64,000 nt of DNA from a virus. Positions 54,911 to 62,614 of the stretch are shown here, piece by piece; positions within the stretch are counted from its first letter, which is position 1; every line of letters starts with the position of its first letter. Below the pieces are notes generated by a model. It was not told the DNA's origin and ran no database searches. It saw nothing but the letters and a program-made list of their open reading frames with translations. The stretch is from positions 29,829-93,828 of IMG/VR virus record IMGVR_UViG_3300008448_008004. The stretch is one strand, 5' to 3'. The position numbers were made by a program, and so were the translations under genes.

Positions 54911-55603
54911 ATGAAAAATATCTTATTTGAAATGTCAAGTCAAGAAAAAAATAGAATTCTTGAAATGCATAAAAAGTCAACAAAAAATCATTATTTAGTA
55001 AATGAACAAATAGAACCTGAGACTTTAGATTTTGCTAAATCGGCAGGAGAGTTCATGAAAAAATTTCAAGGAAAAGAAATGAATTTTTATTTACCTGGAG
55101 ATAACTCATTACCAATAATTTCAAAATTTATGTGTAATAAGGTAACCTTCAATAGTGATGGTACTGAAATTTATTTGGATGGTAAATCAAAAGACATTGG
55201 AATTATAAAGTTAACATATGTTTGTGACGGAACTAATATTTTTAGTGTTGATATCCAAAGATTTGAAAATAACTTCTTAAACGCGACTTTAGGTGCATTT
55301 TGGAAAACTTATGATGTGGGTATTGACGACAAATGGAGAAAATTATTGAAAGGGTATGTTAACAAAAAAAATAGAACAACAAACTTAGTAGGGTCGGATT
55401 TAAATAAAAAAATGGGAGAAGATTTTAGAAATTTGGCAAAAAATTCACCAAGACCTTTAGTTGAGGGAGGAATGGACCAAAACGGAGTTGAAATGATTAA
55501 ATACATCCAAGATTTTCTTTGTAGTAATAATAAGTCAGGTAGAGCAGTCCCTAAAGCAAATTTTGCGTCAACAAATAATAGAGGTGACCAAAATATGGCA
55601 TAA
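54911..55603 (+). CDS. Protein with possible capsid-targeting leader, unknown function
   Basis: This 230-aa protein begins with a charged amphipathic helix (Q-E-K-N-R-I-L-E-M-H-K-K) that ends Y-L-V-N-E-Q, so a T4-type prohead protease could cut after Glu32. The next residues I-E-P match Q-P-E-P in the protein at 16724. The mature part is mixed alpha/beta: F-M-K-K-F-Q-G-K-E-M-N-F-Y, a beta region with I-Y-L-D-G-K-S-K-D-I-G-I-I-K-L and V-D-I-Q-R-F-E-N, and a basic C-terminal part with W-R-K-L-L-K-G-Y-V-N-K-K-N-R. I do not recognise a family. It has its own TATTTATA element and terminator, which fits a late, separately controlled gene such as an injected internal protein. Confidence 0.65.
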   Translation: MKNILFEMSSQEKNRILEMHKKSTKNHYLVNEQIEPETLDFAKSAGEFMKKFQGKEMNFYLPGDNSLPIISKFMCNKVTFNSDGTEIYLDGKSKDIGIIKLTYVCDGTNIFSVDIQRFENNFLNATLGAFWKTYDVGIDDKWRKLLKGYVNKKNRTTNLVGSDLNKKMGEDFRNLAKNSPRPLVEGGMDQNGVEMIKYIQDFLCSNNKSGRAVPKANFASTNNRGDQNMA

Positions 55604-55623
55604 AATAATAAAACATTATTTTT

Positions 55624-55651
55624 AAACCCACCCCATAAAGGTGGGTTTTTT
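55624..55651 (+). terminator. Intrinsic terminator before the primase operon
   Basis: A 9-bp stem AAACCCACC/GGTGGGTTT with a seven-base loop runs into a T tract. It isolates the 230-aa late gene from the downstream replication genes. Confidence 0.85.
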
Positions 55652-55655
55652 GTTA

Positions 55656-55686
55656 ATTGACAATCCCCTTATATTTCTTATCTTTA
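55656..55686 (+). promoter_or_regulatory. Bacteroidota-type promoter for the primase operon
   Basis: ATTG (55656-55659, within ATTGACA) is followed after exactly 19 bases by TATCTTTA (55679-55686), one mismatch from TAnnTTTG. The predicted transcription start falls near the GTG at 55691, so the mRNA would be nearly leaderless. Confidence 0.6.
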
Positions 55687-55690
55687 AAGG

Positions 55691-56608
55691 GTGGAAGCGG
55701 AAGAATTAATCATAGACCTTATCGGAAACATTTTTGGAGAACCAAAGATGATAAATGAAATCAGAGGACAAATATCTGTCGATTGCCCCGTATGTTCATA
55801 CGAAATAAAAGGTAGAGATAAACCTGACGGAAAGGGTAATCTTGAAATCAATTACCAACAACATGTTTACAAGTGTTGGGCATGTGCTGAGACACACGGA
55901 ACTCACGGACATTTAGGAAAACTTATTGATAAGTTTGGAAATAAAAAAGACAAGAAGATTTATAAGTTAATCAGACCTGATGAGTTTGAAAAAAAAGAAA
56001 AGGTTTATAAAAAACTTGAACTACCAAAAGAATATAAAAAGTTTGATGAGGTTCACCCACTACATATACCAAGAAAGGAAGCGTTAAACTACCTTAAAAA
56101 AAGAGGTATTACTGATGATATTATTGAGAAATATCAAATCGGAATATGTTTGGAAGGTGAATATGCGGGTAGAATAATAGTCCCATCATTTGATAAAAAA
56201 GGTGAGTTAAACTTTTTTGTATCAAGGTCTTGGAACCCACGAAGTAAATTGAAATACAAAAACCCCGAAGCGTCAAAGGACTTTCTAATCTTCAACGAGA
56301 GTTTAATTGATTGGAAAAAAGACGTATACTTAGTTGAAGGTGTCTTTGATAGTTTCTTTTTGGATAACTCAATATGTCTATTGGGTAAGTTCTTAACTGA
56401 CAACTTATGGGAAAAATTGTATTCCAAAGCAAAAAAGAATATAATAGTTTGTTTGGATGGTGATGCTTACACCGATGCCAAAAACTTATATGATAAATTA
56501 AATGGTGGTGCCCTTTACAATAGAGTAAAGTTGGTGAAACTACCAAAAGATAAAGATGTATGTGACCTTAAAGGTGACATTGAAAAATATTACGTAGAAT
56601 TCAAATGA
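55691..56608 (+). CDS. DNA primase, gp61/DnaG-like
   Basis: The 305-aa protein combines an N-terminal zinc-binding domain (Cys32-P-V-Cys35 and Cys62-W-A-Cys65, with nearby His residues) with a TOPRIM catalytic domain: D-V-Y-L-V-E-G-V-F-D-S near 213-223 holds the conserved Glu, and I-I-V-C-L-D-G-D-A-Y near 252 holds the Asp-x-Asp. Length and order fit T4 gp61 (342 aa). It makes RNA primers for lagging-strand synthesis and should work with the gp41-like helicase encoded at 21211. The start used is GTG; an ATG at residue 20 would still keep all four cysteines. Its last codons overlap the next gene by four bases. Confidence 0.85.
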   Translation: MEAEELIIDLIGNIFGEPKMINEIRGQISVDCPVCSYEIKGRDKPDGKGNLEINYQQHVYKCWACAETHGTHGHLGKLIDKFGNKKDKKIYKLIRPDEFEKKEKVYKKLELPKEYKKFDEVHPLHIPRKEALNYLKKRGITDDIIEKYQIGICLEGEYAGRIIVPSFDKKGELNFFVSRSWNPRSKLKYKNPEASKDFLIFNESLIDWKKDVYLVEGVFDSFFLDNSICLLGKFLTDNLWEKLYSKAKKNIIVCLDGDAYTDAKNLYDKLNGGALYNRVKLVKLPKDKDVCDLKGDIEKYYVEFK

Positions 56609-57465
56609 TAGATTTAAGAGAAGTAGCAAAAGAAATAAGAGATATTATATCACAAAAACAAAATGAATTTCAATTAACTTTTGAAGAAGATAAACATAGA
56701 TATACTATGTTGGATGTTAATGGTGAAGTAAGAGACGACTTTCCATCTGTATCGAAAGTTATGAAGTTGTTTTATGATGAATTTCCATCAGAAGAAGTTG
56801 CAAGAAGAATGGCGAAGGGTGACCCTTATTTAACTCATACCTATTTAGAAGAGTGGAAACAGAGTGGTTTAATATCAACTAATATGGGAAGTAGAGTTCA
56901 CTATGAGTTGGAATTGGAAACAATAAACAAATTCAAAATCGATAAAGAAGTTCGACAACCACTTTTTGAATGTGACTTGGAACTTGTCATGAAAGGGGAT
57001 AGAATGATAAAAGGTGGTAAAAAGTTTTTATCACTTATGGAAGAAAGAGGTGCGGTATTACTCGACACCGAGATTGTTTTAGGTCATCCCGAACTTGGTT
57101 ATACAGGACAGCCCGATAAGGTTTGGATTATGTTTAATAAAAATAAGACAGGATTTGGGTTTGTGATTACAGACTGGAAAACAAACAAGGAAAAAAATAT
57201 GGAAGTTAATAATTTTACAAAACCCATGAAAAAACCTTTTGAAAACCTTCCTAACAACGCTCTTGGTCACTACAATACACAATTACCTTTTTATGGTAAA
57301 CTACTCTTAAAAATGTTGGAAGGGACAAAGTATGGGAACATACCATTACTTGGTGGTGTAATAGTCCACTTAACTGAAGATACTGAATTTAAAGAATATA
57401 GAATACCAAGAGATGTGGTGGATACTATTTTGAATATGGATATGTCAGAATATTTGACTAAATAA
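56605..57465 (+). CDS. PD-(D/E)XK nuclease (RecB/Cas4-like exonuclease)
   Basis: The 286-aa product has a PD-(D/E)XK core. Motif order: G-S-R-V-H-Y-E-L-E (helix with conserved His/Glu), a strand with V-L-L-D-T-E-I-V-L-G, then G-Y-T-G-Q-P-D-K with Asp171, then V-I-T-D-W-K-T-N-K with Asp190 and Lys192, and finally Y-N-T-Q-L-P-F-Y-G, the family's Q-x-x-x-Y motif. Such nucleases process DNA ends; a role in recombination or host DNA breakdown is inferred from the neighbouring primase and gp46/47 genes. No Cys cluster for an Fe-S centre is visible, unlike true Cas4. It overlaps the primase gene by four bases. Confidence 0.75.
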   Translation: MIDLREVAKEIRDIISQKQNEFQLTFEEDKHRYTMLDVNGEVRDDFPSVSKVMKLFYDEFPSEEVARRMAKGDPYLTHTYLEEWKQSGLISTNMGSRVHYELELETINKFKIDKEVRQPLFECDLELVMKGDRMIKGGKKFLSLMEERGAVLLDTEIVLGHPELGYTGQPDKVWIMFNKNKTGFGFVITDWKTNKEKNMEVNNFTKPMKKPFENLPNNALGHYNTQLPFYGKLLLKMLEGTKYGNIPLLGGVIVHLTEDTEFKEYRIPRDVVDTILNMDMSEYLTK

Positions 57466-57487
57466 AACTAATAAATTATATTGTATT

Positions 57488-57580
57488 ATGCAACTAACAA
57501 TTACACCCACATGGGTAACAACAACAAGTTGGGACCGATTATTACCTTTTAAAATAAACGTAAATTATATTATAAAATGA
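57488..57580 (+). CDS. Possible 30-aa peptide
   Basis: A 30-codon frame begins with ATG at 57488 and ends in a TGA that overlaps the start of the next gene (ATGA). The peptide has two tryptophans and is Thr-rich (T-W-V-T-T-T-S-W-D-R-L-L-P-F). The tight ATGA junction, like those at 57795 and 57938, is the main support. It could also be a leader segment without a functional product. Confidence 0.4.
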   Translation: MQLTITPTWVTTTSWDRLLPFKINVNYIIK

Positions 57581-57795
57581 GTGAAGATATTATTAAACCA
57601 AGAATCAATTTAAAAGACCAACCGACTATTGTTTGTGGTGATTGTGGAAGTATATACTTTAAAGAAGTTACTATGTTAAAAAAAGTATCAAAACTTTTAA
57701 CAGGGGCTTCTGAAGATACTATTGTCCCTTTTCCAACTTACATGTGTAATAAATGTGGATTCGTGAATGAGGAATTTCAACTTTTTGATGAATAA
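57577..57795 (+). CDS. Zinc-ribbon protein of unknown function
   Basis: This 72-aa protein has two knuckles, C-G-D-C-G and C-N-K-C-G, separated by about 35 residues that include a basic helix (L-K-K-V-S-K-L-L). That is the layout of a small zinc ribbon. It ends with an acidic aromatic tail (E-F-Q-L-F-D-E). Zinc ribbons in phages often contact RNA polymerase or DNA; neither can be shown here. It opens a chain of small genes linked by one- to four-base overlaps. Confidence 0.75.
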   Translation: MSEDIIKPRINLKDQPTIVCGDCGSIYFKEVTMLKKVSKLLTGASEDTIVPFPTYMCNKCGFVNEEFQLFDE

Positions 57796-57941
57796 TGGAA
57801 ATAGGAAAAATGACATTATCTGAAGCATACCCATATCTTAAAACTGTGGCACTAGCTTATGGATTAAAATTAAACAGAGCTAAAGATTTTAAATTCGCAA
57901 GAATTATATTAGCAAACCTTTATAGTAGAGAATTAGTATGA
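57795..57941 (+). CDS. 48-aa protein of unknown function
   Basis: A 48-residue basic helical protein (L-S-E-A-Y-P-Y-L-K-T-V-A-L-A-Y-G-L-K-L). It starts inside the stop codon of the zinc-ribbon gene (TAATG) and its stop codon overlaps the next ATG (ATGA). This linkage on both sides strongly suggests a real coupled gene although it is very short. No family is recognised. Confidence 0.65.
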   Translation: MEIGKMTLSEAYPYLKTVALAYGLKLNRAKDFKFARIILANLYSRELV

Positions 57942-58186
57942 CACACAAAGAATTTTATATTTGGTTAGAAGGATTTATGACTAACAGACTTTGGGTTGAT
58001 ATCAAACAAATTGATATTGAAACCATCCAAGAAAAAATGAAAGAGGTTAAAGATGAACCAAAGATTGGTATTGCTGAACCATACCGAGTTCCAATGCCAA
58101 TTAACCCTTTCCCAATTCCTATGGATGACCCTTTTTATAAACCTTATGAAGTATATTGCGAAGACAAAACACAATTAAATGATTAA
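57938..58186 (+). CDS. 82-aa protein of unknown function
   Basis: The product has an N-terminal helical half (F-Y-I-W-L-E-G-F-M-T-N-R-L-W-V-D-I-K-Q) and a Pro-rich C-terminal half (Y-R-V-P-M-P-I-N-P-F-P-I-P-M-D-D-P) that is probably extended. It overlaps the upstream gene by four bases and the gp47-like gene by eight. The Pro-rich end could bind a partner protein; nothing more can be said. Confidence 0.7.
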   Translation: MTHKEFYIWLEGFMTNRLWVDIKQIDIETIQEKMKEVKDEPKIGIAEPYRVPMPINPFPIPMDDPFYKPYEVYCEDKTQLND

Positions 58187-58958
58187 GAAACTTATACACT
58201 TTTCAGATTTACATATTCGTCTTTTTAAAGACCATGATTTGTATAAATCAATATTAGACACGGCAATTGAACAATGGAGAGAATTAGAGCCTGACCGTAT
58301 TATATTTACGGGTGATTTAGTTCATTCTAAAAATCAAATGACACCTGAACTTATTGAGATGGTTAGTTGGATTTTGACCGAATGTTCATATATTGCAAAA
58401 ACAATCATTATCCCCGGTAATCACGACTTTTTGGTTAATAATACAGAAAGATTAGATGCCCTTACACCAATCATCAATTCACTTAATAGTAAAAATATTG
58501 TTTATTATAAAGACAGAGGTGTTTACGAAGATGAAAATATCAGTTGGTGCGTTTACTCACAATATCAAGGAAACATCCCACCAGATATTACCGAATCAAA
58601 AGGTAAACGTATTGGATTGTTTCACGGACCAATACAAGGTATGAAAACAGACCTTGGTTTTGACTTTGGTGAGGAGGCATATGATGTTGAAAAGTTTGAT
58701 GGTCTTGAAGCGGTATTATGTGGTGATATTCATAAACGTCAGGAGTTCAAATTCAAAACAGGTAAAGGGTTTATGATTGGAAGTCCAATACAACAAAACA
58801 TCGGTGAAAGTATTCAAAGACATGGATATGGAATCTATGATGTTGAAACGAAAGAATACTCTTACGTTGATTTATTCAATCCAAAACCTTTTTTGAAGTT
58901 CTCAATTAAATCTTTTGAAGATATTGAAAATGGAACAGAAAAACTCCAAAATGCTTAA
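58179..58958 (+). CDS. Recombination nuclease subunit gp47-like (Mre11/SbcD family)
   Basis: The 259-aa product carries the full set of calcineurin-like phosphoesterase motifs: S-D-L-H-I near the N-terminus, T-G-D-L-V-H, P-G-N-H-D-F, G-L-F-H-G and C-G-D-I-H-K-R. These bind two metal ions. In T4, gp47 forms a nuclease complex with gp46 that processes DNA ends for recombination-dependent replication. The gp46-like gene lies 1.3 kb downstream, separated by three small genes. It is shorter than T4 gp47 (339 aa), mainly at the C-terminal end beyond the catalytic domain, so the capping domain is reduced. It overlaps both neighbours. Confidence 0.85.
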   Translation: MIKKLIHFSDLHIRLFKDHDLYKSILDTAIEQWRELEPDRIIFTGDLVHSKNQMTPELIEMVSWILTECSYIAKTIIIPGNHDFLVNNTERLDALTPIINSLNSKNIVYYKDRGVYEDENISWCVYSQYQGNIPPDITESKGKRIGLFHGPIQGMKTDLGFDFGEEAYDVEKFDGLEAVLCGDIHKRQEFKFKTGKGFMIGSPIQQNIGESIQRHGYGIYDVETKEYSYVDLFNPKPFLKFSIKSFEDIENGTEKLQNA

Positions 58959-59613
58959 CGACAAGATTATGCAGACGGTGTCTGCATATTGTTTAGCGAA
59001 CAATATTGAAAATGTTGATGACTTTATCTATAAATGTTTTAGACAAGGTTTCGATATTGAAAAATATGGTTTTTTGGGAAAAACACTTAATGAAGGTGAA
59101 AAAGACTTAATTAAGGAGGTAATTGTTGAAAAACGGGTGGAAGTACCGGTTGAAGTAATTAAAGAAGTTGAAAAACTGGTTGAGGTTCCTGTTGAAGTAA
59201 TTAAAGAAATACCGGTAGAAAAAGTTGTAATTCAAGAGGTAATCAAAGAAGTTCCGATAGATAGAGTTATTGAAAAAGAAATCTATATAACTGACGATAC
59301 CCAACTAAATGAACTGTTGTTAAAAATACAACAGTTGGAACAAGAAATTTCCACTAAAACTACCGAAATCAATACAATTAGACAAGAATTTTCCACTAAA
59401 ACACAAGAAATGGAAAATAATTTCCAAAATACGGACAACAACAAACTTCAAATGTTACAACAGACTATCACAAACTTAAATGTTGAGATTAGAGATTTGA
59501 AGACAAAAAACAAAGAATTAGAAAATAAACTGTTAGAACAACCAAAAGATAGTGATTTCACAAGAGCACGTTTTCATGGGAGTTCTAACCTAAACGATGG
59601 ATTATATAAATAA
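58951..59613 (+). CDS. Coiled-coil protein with V-E-V-P-V repeats
   Basis: From the ATG at 58951 the product has 220 aa. Upstream in-frame ATG at 58930 or TTG at 58915 would add 7 or 12 residues but lengthen the overlap with the gp47-like gene, so the shorter form is preferred with modest certainty. After a helical domain (residues about 1-50), a repeat of P-V-E-V-I-K-E-V-E and related units forms an extended charged stretch, followed by a predicted coiled coil (L-L-K-I-Q-Q-L-E-Q-E and N-L-N-V-E-I-R-D-L-K). It may bridge other proteins. Lying between gp47 and gp46, it could assist their complex, but this is only context. Confidence 0.65.
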   Translation: MLNDKIMQTVSAYCLANNIENVDDFIYKCFRQGFDIEKYGFLGKTLNEGEKDLIKEVIVEKRVEVPVEVIKEVEKLVEVPVEVIKEIPVEKVVIQEVIKEVPIDRVIEKEIYITDDTQLNELLLKIQQLEQEISTKTTEINTIRQEFSTKTQEMENNFQNTDNNKLQMLQQTITNLNVEIRDLKTKNKELENKLLEQPKDSDFTRARFHGSSNLNDGLYK

Positions 59614-59615
59614 CT

Positions 59616-59963
59616 ATGAATCTTTTAATGTGGGCTTTCGTCGCCTATGGAATGACGACAATTTTAGTATACGGTTCAATTTTTAATGGACTAAGAAATG
59701 GAATTCATAAATGGGGTAATAACAAATACGCACCATTTAACTTTTTAGGTAAGTTCTTATCTGGATTAATTTCATGTATGTTATGTACAGGAACATGGGT
59801 AGGGTTCTTCTTATCTTTAGCTTACTTTTCACCAAACGCAGAATATGTTGGACAAAATGAAATTTTATCCGTATTCTTTGATGGTATGTTAAGTGCTGGA
59901 TTTGTATGGGCAATTAACGGAGTAATCGAGTGGTTTGAAGAAAATAGACCAAATAATAAATAA
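59616..59963 (+). CDS. Small membrane protein (DUF1360-like)
   Basis: The 115-aa protein has an N-terminal hydrophobic helix (L-L-M-W-A-F-V-A-Y-G-M-T-T-I-L-V-Y), a second one around S-G-L-I-S-C-M-L-C-T-G-T-W-V-G-F-F-L-S, and a third in the last third (F-D-G-M-L-S-A-G-F-V-W-A-I-N-G-V). The C-M-L-C-T-G-T-W-x-G motif between helices resembles the small DUF1360-type membrane proteins. It probably resides in the host inner membrane. The gene starts two bases after its neighbour. A holin-like or exclusion role cannot be judged from sequence. Confidence 0.65.
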   Translation: MNLLMWAFVAYGMTTILVYGSIFNGLRNGIHKWGNNKYAPFNFLGKFLSGLISCMLCTGTWVGFFLSLAYFSPNAEYVGQNEILSVFFDGMLSAGFVWAINGVIEWFEENRPNNK

Positions 59964-59980
59964 TAACTAAATAAAATAAA

Positions 59981-60220
59981 ATGGGAAAAGCAGCAAAAGC
60001 ACACAGACTAAAAGTTCAAAAAAGGAATAATAGACTAAAGCACACTCAAAACAAAATCTCAAAAGAATGGAATGATGCCATGAAAGAACAAATGGATAAA
60101 TTAAGAGAAGAGTTTGCAAAAATGTCAGCAGAAACTGAAAATAACATAACCACTGAAACAACTGATGAAGCGACCATTACGGAAGAACCACAATCAGCTG
60201 AACCTGTTTCAGCCAACTAA
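59981..60220 (+). CDS. Small protein with basic N-terminus and acidic Thr/Glu-rich tail
   Basis: The 79-aa product starts with a strongly basic helix (K-A-A-K-A-H-R-L-K-V-Q-K-R-N-N-R-L-K), continues as a charged helix (M-K-E-Q-M-D-K-L-R-E-E-F) and ends in an acidic Thr/Glu-rich tail (T-E-T-T-D-E-A-T-I-T-E-E). This bipolar charge pattern suggests a nucleic-acid or nucleoprotein-binding peptide, but no family is recognised. It lies directly before the gp46-like gene, 19 bases from its chosen start. Confidence 0.65.
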   Translation: MGKAAKAHRLKVQKRNNRLKHTQNKISKEWNDAMKEQMDKLREEFAKMSAETENNITTETTDEATITEEPQSAEPVSAN

Positions 60221-60239
60221 ACAATACAATTACGATATA

Positions 60240-62570
60240 ATGATAAAAGACCTTGATTTTTCAAAGTTTACTAATCCTACCATTCAGGTAGTTTGGGAAG
60301 ACTTGCCGGAAAACTTTACACAAGATAAAATAAAGTCGGTTAAACACTACTTTTCAAAAAAGTATAACACGACCAATGTAAACGTTTTAACAAAGGCAAA
60401 AGTTACCAACACTGAAGAAACACAGAGTATTGATGTATCGATGAATATAACCGATACAAACTACCAATTGGGGTTAATTAAACAATACTTGGAAACAAAA
60501 GGTTATAACGACTACTTGGAGTCAGTATTATCTATTAACCGAATGGTTGAAAATAAGATAGCTGAAAAACAAGAGGAAACCGCTCAATTTAAAAAGTGGT
60601 ATATCAAAAACATTGAGTTCTCGAATTTCCTTTCTTATGGTGAAAATCAAAGATTGGATTTCGAGAAACTGAATGGAATTGTAGTAGTTGAGTCAGACCC
60701 ACCAAACTTCGGTGGGAAGACCGTTTTATCTGTGGACCTTTTAATGTTCTTATTCTTTAATGAAACGACTAAGACAACAAAGGCTGAAGAAATATTCAAT
60801 CGTTTTACAGATAAAGACAAAGTTTATGTTAAAGGTGAAGTTTCAATAGATGGTGAAGATTACATCATAATTAGAACTATTGAACGTAAGTTATCTAAAA
60901 AGGGAGAATGGAACGTTAAAACTGAGTTGGACTTTTTTAAGAAGTTGTCTGACGGTAGTTTACAAAACTTTACAGGGGAACAAAGAAGAGAAACTGAAGC
61001 GTTTATTAAAACTTCTATTGGAACAAAAGAGGACTTCTTAATGACCATTCTTACAACGGCATCAAACCTTGAAGAACTATTGGAAGCAAAACCAACGGCG
61101 AGAGGTCAGGTCCTTTCAAGATTCATGGGATTAGAGTTTTTAAAAACAAAAGAGGAAATAGCAAAAGAAGTTTATTCTGACTTTTCAAAATCTAAGATGT
61201 CAAATGTATATTCATCACAACAATTAAAAGATGATATTCAAACACATGAAGAATCAATTAAAACTTTATTAGAGCAAATAGAGGAGAAGAAAAAAGAATT
61301 GATTGATGTTGAAGATGCGATAACAAAAGGTAAAAGTTATCGTGATGATATGTTAAAGAAAAAACATACAAACATCGACAAAGATTTAAGTCTTTTGAAT
61401 CCAACAAAGACACAAGAAGAAATCAACACGATTGATTTTGAAAAGAAAGGCTTTGTTTCTAAAATTAATGAGTTAAAAGTTGTTGAACCAAAAGAATTTT
61501 ACAACGAAGAATTACATGATAAAGTTAAAGAAGAAATAAAAGAACTTTATAAAGAGATAGTTAGAATTGATACTGAAATATCTTCAATAAATAAATTGAA
61601 GTCATCTGTTGAGGGTGGAATCAAATGTGAACATTGTGGGATTGAACTAATGAATGCAGCAATCACAAATGCAAAGATTGCTGAACTTGATGGATATATC
61701 CTGCAAAAACAGTCAAATGAAGCGGCAATGACGGTTTTATCCCACACAGAAGAAACTTTTGTTGATTTAAAAAAGGACTTTGATGAGTATGAGAAAAATA
61801 AACTAATCAAAGAAAAGTATGAGGTAAGTATTGAGAGTTGCGATTTGAAAATAATTTCTTTGAAAGATAAAATCAAAAGGTGGGAAGAAATTCAAGATAA
61901 AATCCAAGAAAACCAAAAGATTGATTCGATGTTGATTAAAGCTGATTTGAGATTAGACGAACTTGACGGACAAAAAAGAACAATCAACAATACAATTTCA
62001 ACTAATGAATTTTCAATCACATCTTTAAAAGAAAAGATTGAGAACAATCAAAAAATGATTGTTAAAATCCAAGAAGAGGAAGAAAGAGAAAAAATTTATA
62101 AAGTATACTTAGAACTTTTTGGTAAAAACGGTATTTCTAAAATGATAATGAAAACTATGATGCCACTAATCAACTCAGAACTTCAAAGGTTAATGGAAGA
62201 TAGTTCATACTTTAAACTTGAAATTAGAATCTCAGATAAAAATGAAGTTGAGTTTGTGATGATTGATAATGGAACAGGAATTGAAAAACTAATGGTTTCT
62301 GGTTCAGGATTTGAGAGAACAATAGCAGCACTCGCTCTTCGTTCAGTATTAAGTAAGATATGTAGTTTGCCAAAACCCAACGTGATTGTGTTTGATGAGG
62401 TGTTTGGAAAAATTAGTAATGATAACCTTGAGATGGTTGCTGAGTTTTTCATTAAAATTAAAGAATATTTTGATAAAATATTTGTTATAACCCATAATCC
62501 CCTTGTAAATCAATGGAGTGATAGCGTTGTAAAAATAAAAAAAGAAAATAACGTGTCAAAAGTTTTGTAG
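60240..62570 (+). CDS. Recombination ATPase gp46-like (Rad50/SbcC family)
   Basis: I place the start at the ATG at 60240 (776 aa) because the region upstream in this frame overlaps the preceding gene and has no conserved features. An N-terminal extension of about 110 residues precedes F-S-N-F-L-S-Y-G-E-N-Q. The P-loop at 151-161 reads E-S-D-P-P-N-F-G-G-K-T, which keeps the G-K-T but lacks the usual first Gly. A long coiled coil follows, with a zinc hook at Cys463-E-H-Cys466. The signature V-S-G-S-G-F-E-R and Walker B I-V-F-D-E-V-F-G (Asp719, Glu720) close the protein. With gp47 it processes DNA ends. T4 gp46 is 560 aa, so this is long. Confidence 0.85.
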   Translation: MIKDLDFSKFTNPTIQVVWEDLPENFTQDKIKSVKHYFSKKYNTTNVNVLTKAKVTNTEETQSIDVSMNITDTNYQLGLIKQYLETKGYNDYLESVLSINRMVENKIAEKQEETAQFKKWYIKNIEFSNFLSYGENQRLDFEKLNGIVVVESDPPNFGGKTVLSVDLLMFLFFNETTKTTKAEEIFNRFTDKDKVYVKGEVSIDGEDYIIIRTIERKLSKKGEWNVKTELDFFKKLSDGSLQNFTGEQRRETEAFIKTSIGTKEDFLMTILTTASNLEELLEAKPTARGQVLSRFMGLEFLKTKEEIAKEVYSDFSKSKMSNVYSSQQLKDDIQTHEESIKTLLEQIEEKKKELIDVEDAITKGKSYRDDMLKKKHTNIDKDLSLLNPTKTQEEINTIDFEKKGFVSKINELKVVEPKEFYNEELHDKVKEEIKELYKEIVRIDTEISSINKLKSSVEGGIKCEHCGIELMNAAITNAKIAELDGYILQKQSNEAAMTVLSHTEETFVDLKKDFDEYEKNKLIKEKYEVSIESCDLKIISLKDKIKRWEEIQDKIQENQKIDSMLIKADLRLDELDGQKRTINNTISTNEFSITSLKEKIENNQKMIVKIQEEEEREKIYKVYLELFGKNGISKMIMKTMMPLINSELQRLMEDSSYFKLEIRISDKNEVEFVMIDNGTGIEKLMVSGSGFERTIAALALRSVLSKICSLPKPNVIVFDEVFGKISNDNLEMVAEFFIKIKEYFDKIFVITHNPLVNQWSDSVVKIKKENNVSKVL

Positions 62571-62592
62571 AATCAAAATTTCACTATCTTTG
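62564..62592 (+). promoter_or_regulatory. Bacteroidota-type promoter for the sigma operon
   Basis: TTTG (62564-62567) is followed after 17 bases by a perfect TATCTTTG (62585-62592). The -33 box overlaps the end of the gp46-like gene. The start is predicted near 62598, leaving a short leader before the ATG at 62615. Confidence 0.65.
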
Positions 62593-62614
62593 TAAAATAA
62601 ACAAAAAGATATTT

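Noticed and set aside
60165-60239. Extended N-terminus for the gp46-like protein from 60165
   Set aside because: The extension overlaps the preceding small gene by 56 bases and has no family features; the ATG at 60240 is a better start.
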